NCBI GenBank assembly: GCA_020091685.1
Contig: CM034603.1
Coordinates: 26,318,298 to 26,382,297 of the forward strand
DNA from: Lutjanus erythropterus
Taxonomy: Eukaryota; Chordata; Actinopteri; Lutjaniformes; Lutjanidae
DNA: 64,000 nucleotides
Direction of reading: 5' to 3'
Position 1 is the first letter of the stretch. Each line of letters opens with the position of its first letter. The translations under genes were made by a program, and so were the position numbers. Below are positions 59,015 to 64,000 of this stretch, piece by piece. The notes under the pieces are model-generated. The model saw only the letters and a list, made by a program, of their open reading frames with translations, made no database searches and had not been told where the DNA came from.

Positions 59015-59748
59015 GTATAAAACTCTCAGTGTCTGTGTTGACGTTTCTGTGTTTGTTCGTGCTGTGATTTACGTAAATAGAGACAAAAATATATAGAGTC
59101 TGAATGTCTAGTAAATGTTTGGTAAGTGCTTGTTTGAATTACCTGGATTTCTAAATCCTCTGGCCTGATCTCTTTATTTATATCATAACTCAAAACTGTA
59201 TAGCCTTTAATGATGGTTTGTTTAAGAATTATATTACAAGTTAAGACTACTTTAGCATCAATAATAATACTTAATACTAAAATAAATCCAAAGTAAATGC
59301 TTTCTGTTGAACTGTACAACTATTAAGACATATTTTAAACTATTCTGCTTAATATTATAATGCAAATATGGGCTTAAGACTTGATTTGTGGATCATCCAA
59401 GTGGTCTTCAGAGGAGCAACAGTGTGTGTTTGTGGATTCCTTCATGGCTTAGTAGCTTTTTGGACATACAGTACAATTGATATTAGCGTGTGCAAGAGAT
59501 TCTCCCGTATCCATAGCTGTTACACAAATGTTCTTTGTCACCTCACTGAACATTGCACATTCCTCTCTTGCAGTGATATTTGCAGCACAGCCAGTCCAAT
59601 AGTGCTGTTAGATGATGCTCAAGAAGTCATCTAATAATGTTTCTGGGAACATTTCCCTTCCACAGATCTCTGTCGTAGACTCTGAAGTAGAGTTGAAAGA
59701 ATAAATTATTCAGTCTAAAAGTAATTGCTGAATATTTTTGAAGTACTG

Positions 59749-59948
59749 GTGTGTAAGATTTAGGAGGATCAATAGACATTCATAAGTATATTTTAATAAG
59801 CACATAATCAGTTGAGTTGTTGCATTTTTGTTACTATAGAATGAGACATTTATATCTACAGAGGCTGTGAGTCCTCTTTCCACTGAGGCCGCCGTATTGA
59901 ACAGTGATGTTTTGCCACTGTAGGTTCTCCCACTAAATCCTACACATG
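59749..59948. mobile_element. MITE with TGTGTAAGATTTAG ends
   Basis: The left end TGTGTAAGATTTAGGAGGAT and the inverted right end TGTGTAGGATTTAGTGGGAG form the terminal repeats of a 200-bp element without coding capacity. The family is also seen, truncated, at 16684-16930. Confidence 0.75.
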
Positions 59949-60247
59949 GATCCTTTCAGTATTTTGATAATCAATTAATGCTTTACGCATTTTTTAAAAA
60001 CTTTTTTTGTAAACATGCCCCGCAGTCATTGGTTTCGTCCTCTCAATTGTGAGCATTTGTTATTTTTAACTGCATATTTTTGGGCTTTGGACAATCAGTT
60101 GCATAACACAAGCAATTTGGAGGTGTCACCTTGGGCTTTAAGAGTCACTGATTTCTGATATTTTACAAATGATAAATTGAAAAAGTAATTGGCAAATGAA
60201 AATAACCATTAATTGCAACCATACTCTCTGACAGTTCAGTTCAGACT

Positions 60248-60768
60248 GTGACAATGGTTACATGCACAAAATATTCAATTTTCTTGCCCTTATTCTGAAA
60301 AAGACAAGGCAAGACAGTGTTTGACCATGCAAACACAGCCTCCGTCTTTCATCCGTTCAACCACCTTGTTGAAAAGGTCAGCGTTTCGATATTTGCGCAT
60401 ATCTAAAAGCCTGTTGATATCCAAGGCTTTCACGATGTTTAAAAGTAGGTGAGTCTCTGCTCTTGACCAGAAATGTGGCCTTTTTTTTGCATGCATCTGT
60501 ACCCACTATGCCTTCCAAACTGTTGGTGAGTTGAGGTGACCATAAACAGGCAAGAGGACACGTGTCACAAACTGCTGTAAAAACCCCAATCGAGATGCAT
60601 ATTCTGACTGTGCTGTACATATGTCCAAAGAATAAAACATGAATAATATCAGCCTATCCAGCGTGTCTGAATCAGAAACATACTCTTTATATGACCCGTA
60701 TCAAGTTCAGAAAACTGTCATATTATGAAGAATAGTGGAATATTAGTGTGCATGTAAATGTAGTCACT
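60248..60768 (-). mobile_element. Harbinger-like element carrying a Myb/SANT-type gene relic
   Basis: The ends GTGACAATGGTTACATGCAC and (inverted) AGTGACTACATTTACATGCAC agree at most positions. The minus strand at 60290-60496 reads FWSRAETHLLLNIVKALDIN then RLLDMRKYRNADLFNKVVER, which has the W..AET..LL and RNA.LF..V...M pattern of the Myb/SANT-like DNA-binding protein encoded by PIF/Harbinger elements. No transposase is present, so this would be a non-autonomous derivative. Confidence 0.55.
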
Positions 60769-61214
60769 GAGGTGTGTTTCTTCAGCAGATTTTCTAAAGA
60801 TTTTTTGTTGTATAAAACTGTGTTAGTCTATGGGATTTGCTGAATTAGCAAAGTATAGTTTACAGTTGGAGGAAATGATTCAGGATTCCAGGTCATTCAA
60901 AAGGCGTCACAAGCTTGTTGTTGCTGCAACTGTACATCTCAGTCAGTGAATAAATATATGGCTTTCACAGGATGTATGCTTTGTCATAAGAAGATAGGGA
61001 GTGATGGTAAGTGATGAGCCTGTCAGCTATAATGCCCTCAGCATGTTGCTCCTGTCAGAGACCAACATACCATTTCCCCTCGCATATACTGTCACTGACA
61101 CTGGCAATCTGGCCAAATGTCAAACGGCTTACTTGACCTTGTGTGGCTGAAGAGAAATCCTGTGGCCTGGCAGCTGTACAATTCTCGCACCAGCTGTTTT
61201 AATCCAGATTTTCA

Positions 61215-61259
61215 GGTGTATGTGTGTGTGTGTCTGTGTCTGTGTCTGTGTTTGTGTGC
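61215..61259. repeat. (GT)n-rich microsatellite with GTCT units
   Basis: GTGTATGTGTGTGTGTGTCT followed by repeats of CTGTGT, in adcy1 intron 8. Confidence 0.9.
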
Positions 61260-62224
61260 TATGGATTTTTCTCATTGTGCAAACAAAAAACTGGACACAC
61301 CATTGTACGTGGGCACTTCCCACAAAAACATACTCCCTATAAGCTCATTTTAGAGTTGAGAAAGATAAGGGTTGATAGACATGTGGCCGTTATGCACAAA
61401 GTCAGGTTAAAACAATGTCCTCACAAGTATAGTAGTGCAGGTCTGTGTAGCACACCATGTTTTTGGATATAATAACACCAGGGGGAGTATACAGAAACTT
61501 CCTAACCTGCAGATGTAGCTTAACTGTTTGGTAACCATGGTGATTAGGTTTAGGATGTGATTTAGGACAAAAGCCATTACATGAACAGGTCATAAGTCAA
61601 TGTGCCTGTTCTTAAGATTGAATCCTAAATACCCAAAATCTTAAATAAACCCTTATAACTTTAGGACAGCCCTTAACCTGTCCTAACTTCACTTTTACCA
61701 GCTGTAGTAGTAACTATAACTTGTGTGTGAAAGTGCAACAAATATGTCATGAGCAGTTTGCTGCATTTTAAACACACATAAAACGTTCAATATTAAAGTT
61801 TGACTAGGCATCATCTTCCCTTTTTTATAATCCAGCGCATAGTGGATCACACTATACGACTATGTCTCCTCTTAAATCTGCATTACCAGTAATGACAACA
61901 TCCTCACATCGCAGACAGACAGAGAGCCGTTTAGTATAAAACAGACAAATGGAAAAGGGAAAAGTGGTGGCAGGTTAAGTCATATATGCACCTTCCTCTG
62001 AATGGTAATTTCACATTCAGGCCACACACACTTGAATTGTGTGAAATGACATATGCATTCAAGGCACGAAGGGGAGCGATATGAGGGACAAGGGATGAAT
62101 GAATAAGATTTTTGGTGCAGCAGCAGACATGGCTGCATGATGTGTCCTGTGCTACTCGGAGCACAATATGGAACATGAGGAGAAGTCAGTATCTGCAGGT
62201 CACTGTGTTACTGCCTCATAAATA

Positions 62225-63187
62225 ACAAAACAAGAGCATGAAGGAGGCACGGATAAATATGGGATGGAAATGGAGAGAGGGAGGAAAGAAAAAAGACTAG
62301 ACGGAGGGAGGGAAGGAAGGAAAAACAGAAACATGGAAGCAAGTGAAGACAAGATGAAGCAAGGGTGTGAGGAGGGAAGTAAGGATGAACAGATTGGAGC
62401 AGGGGAGAAAAGAAGGATGTAAGGAAGGTTAAGCAAAAGCAAGAGAGGAAAGAAGGAAGAAGAGTAGAATAGACAGAAGCAGGAAGGGAAATAAGCAAGT
62501 ATAGAAGAATATACAGAACCAAGGAAAGAAGGAAAGTATATTAAAGTATAAAAGGAAGGAGGGGACTGAGGAAGAATACATGGAGACAGAAAAGGAAAAA
62601 GGAAGTAAGAAAGAATATATGCAGCAATGAGTAAGAATATTTTAAAAATATATAAAAAATATAAAAATATATAGGGAAGCAAGAAAGGAAATAAGTAAGG
62701 AAGAATACAGAAATAGGAAGGGAAAACTGGAAGTGAGGAAGAAGCAGGAAGGGAAAAACAGAATTAAGGAAGAATATGCACGCAACGAAGATGAAAACTA
62801 TACAGAGTCATGAAATGCACAAACAAAGAAAGGAAGAATGAATGTGAGAGCATAAAAGGAAAGAAAGAAGGTACAATAAATCAAGTCAGGGAGAAATTAA
62901 CAATATATGACAGCAGGGAAGGAAAGACGGAAGTATGGAAGAATATACAGAATCATGAAGCAAGCAAGGAAAAATATACAGAGCAGGGAAGGAAAGAAGG
63001 AAGTAATGAACCATAAACAAGCATGGAGAGAAAGAAGTAGGAAAGGAAAAATATACCAATGTGCAGAAGGAGAGAAGGAAGTAAAGAAGAATAGAGAAGC
63101 AAGGAGAGAAAGCAGGAAATCAAGAAAGAACATTGAGAGGCAGGGAAGGACAGAAAGAAGGAAGGAAGAAAAGGAGGAAATAAAGGA
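62225..63187. repeat. Degenerate purine-only minisatellite, nearly 1 kb
   Basis: The + strand is almost entirely A and G for about 960 bases. Variants of GAAGAATATACAGAA followed by CAGGGAAGGAAAGAAGGAAG recur (about 62504, 62569, 62608, 62700, 62769, 62938, 62970, 63047, 63088), suggesting a decayed unit of roughly 35-40 bp. The long open frames on both strands here are low-complexity by-products, not genes. Confidence 0.85.
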
Positions 63188-63319
63188 AGCCAGTGAGCTG
63201 TTCACACTGATGTCATGTAATGAAGTCATGAACACTCTTGCTCACCCTTTGCTCCCCTACTGTGCCACTGAGCTACACAACTCATCCAGCATGCCCACTT
63301 ACATGTACACACACCCTCC

Positions 63320-63366
63320 TACACACACACACACACACATACACACACAAATACACACACACAAAC
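63320..63366. repeat. (CA)n microsatellite
   Basis: CA repeats with TA and AA interruptions in adcy1 intron 8. Confidence 0.9.
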
Positions 63367-63682
63367 ATCCACTCTGCCATGTTAACTCTCTGGCTTTGCT
63401 CCAGTGCCCAATGTTTTGCAAAGCTGCTCACTTTGGCTGCCTGAGACACTCAGACACAGCGGGGTGCATTCAGTAATGAAGTTAAGTGTGAAGGCAATGT
63501 CCTAATTTGAAAGTATAATCAGCTGCCCGTGTTTATTGTTGACTCTTATTCACCCTTGTTCCTAATATGATAATCCTCCAGTAGTGCAGAGAAGACAGGG
63601 CGCTGCATTGCAGCCTGTTTATCTCACTATAGTTTTACGAGTTCTACATTCTCAGTGAAGATTTCTTGTTTTATCCCACCAG

Positions 63683-63883
63683 CGGAGGGCCATGCGGACG
63701 GCTCCACAGAAGCTGATACGGAATCGTTCCAACACGAACCAGGCTAATCTGATCCAGAGCAGCCCCAGAACCCGGGTCAACCGCTACATCGGCCGGCTGA
63801 TCGAGGCCCGCCAGACCGAGTCCGACACGGCAGACCTCAACTTCCTCACACTCATGTATAAGTGCTCTGAGCGCGAGCAGAGG
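63683..63883 (+). CDS. adcy1: adcy1 exon 9: C1b towards second membrane cassette
   Basis: 67 codons (526-592), phase 0; acceptor ATCCCACCAG, donor GTGAGG. RRAMRTAPQKLIRNRSN aligns with human RRALRTASEKLRNRSSF, so the position of human Ser545 is Pro533 here while Ser541 matches Ser552. RTRVNRYIGRLIEARQTESD and TADLNFLTLMYKCSEREQR follow. The stretch NTNQANLIQSSP is poorly conserved. The coding region continues in an exon beyond the right edge. Confidence 0.94.
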
Positions 63884-64000
63884 GTGAGGGAGACTTCAGA
63901 TCCTGCAGACACATAAACTGTAAAAAAAAAAAAAATCATAGAAGAATTTAGTGGAATCAATAAATCTTTTCTCATTAACTTAACCTAGATATACAAGTTT
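63884..64000 (+). other. adcy1: Start of adcy1 intron 9
   Basis: Begins GTGAGGGAGA. Reading through gives an in-frame TAA at 63914-63916. It has an A-run at 63923-63935 and nothing else of note before the window ends. Confidence 0.85.

Larger units (their letters stand above)
59015..63682 (+). other. adcy1: adcy1 intron 8 (4.7 kb)
   Basis: Contains a MITE (59749-59948), an hAT-like relic (about 60075-60220, CTTTGGACAATCAG ... AATAACCATTAATTGCAACC), a Harbinger-like element with a Myb/SANT-type relic (60248-60768), a GT-rich repeat, a nearly 1-kb purine tract (62225-63187) and a CA microsatellite. 59040-59740 and 60780-62200 show nothing else recognised. Confidence 0.75.
19156..63883 (+). other. 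adcy1: adcy1 gene, 5' half (exons 1-9, spliced span)
   Basis: Nine exons encode residues 1-592 of a class III adenylyl cyclase that makes cAMP from ATP at the plasma membrane. Similarity to ADCY1 is strong throughout, for example [55 protein letters not shown]8, the other calmodulin-stimulated type, differs at these sites. Order: cytosolic N-terminus (1-58), membrane helices 1-6 (about 60-224), linker helix (225-280), C1a cyclase domain (about 285-470), calmodulin-binding segment (483-516), C1b (517 on). Mammalian ADCY1 has about 1,119 residues, so roughly half is missing on the right. Teleosts often carry two copies (adcy1a, adcy1b); which one this is cannot be told here. Two REST-type sites suggest repression outside neurons. 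Confidence 0.97.

Noticed and set aside
59368-59634. 88-codon open frame in intron 8
   Set aside because: No splice sites in phase with adcy1 and no recognisable similarity; chance frame.
62200-62682. 160-codon minus-strand frame rich in Leu, Ser, Pro and Phe
   Set aside because: By-product of the purine-only minisatellite; low complexity, shifts with the repeat, no domain.
62907-63476. 189-codon plus-strand frame rich in Lys, Glu and Arg
   Set aside because: Same purine tract followed by a CA repeat translated as His/Thr; not a gene.
1-64000. CRISPR arrays, bacterial operons, endogenous viral genes
   Set aside because: No spaced direct-repeat arrays, ribosome binding sites with tight operons, or viral gene signatures were seen on either strand.

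Overview
The window is vertebrate genomic DNA, most likely from a ray-finned (probably percomorph) fish. Evidence: genes are split into short exons with GT-AG introns of 0.1 to 16 kb. The two recognisable genes are close to, but not identical with, mammalian SIRT5 and ADCY1. The non-coding part is packed with repeat types I know from teleosts: Tc1-like, hAT-like, Harbinger-like and TTAA-flanked elements, a tRNA-derived SINE and many microsatellites. No bacterial, phage or intact viral genes are seen.

Layout, all genes on the + strand. (1) 706-1491: last three coding exons of sirt5 (mitochondrial NAD-dependent lysine deacylase); its 5' part lies left of the window. (2) 1492-18840: about 17 kb of intergenic DNA. 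It holds a 245-271 bp direct duplication flanking a Tc1-like relic, a LINE reverse-transcriptase scrap, an hAT-like MITE with an 8-bp target duplication, and an 0.85-kb foldback with arms over 200 bp. (3) 18840-19770: CpG-rich promoter and first exon of adcy1. (4) 19156-63883 and beyond: adcy1, the Ca2+/calmodulin-stimulated, mainly neural adenylyl cyclase. Nine exons encode 592 residues: N-terminus, membrane segments 1-6, the whole C1a catalytic half, the calmodulin site and most of C1b. The second membrane cassette and C2 lie right of the window. All nine exon junctions are phase-consistent and no frameshift or in-frame stop was found.

The two genes are not known partners: sirt5 acts on acyl-lysines in mitochondria, adcy1 makes cAMP at the plasma membrane. 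The most interesting signals are regulatory. Two near-consensus RE1/NRSE (REST) sites lie in adcy1 introns, one about 130 bp after exon 1 and one buried in nested repeats in intron 4. A CA microsatellite runs directly into the 3' splice site of exon 3. The residue equivalent to a reported inhibitory CaMKIV site in mammalian ADCY1 (Ser545) is proline here. The first canonical AATAAA downstream of sirt5 lies inside a transposon terminus. No wholly new biological system was found. Repeat family names rest on termini, target duplications, motifs and memory of teleost repeats; no database was searched.
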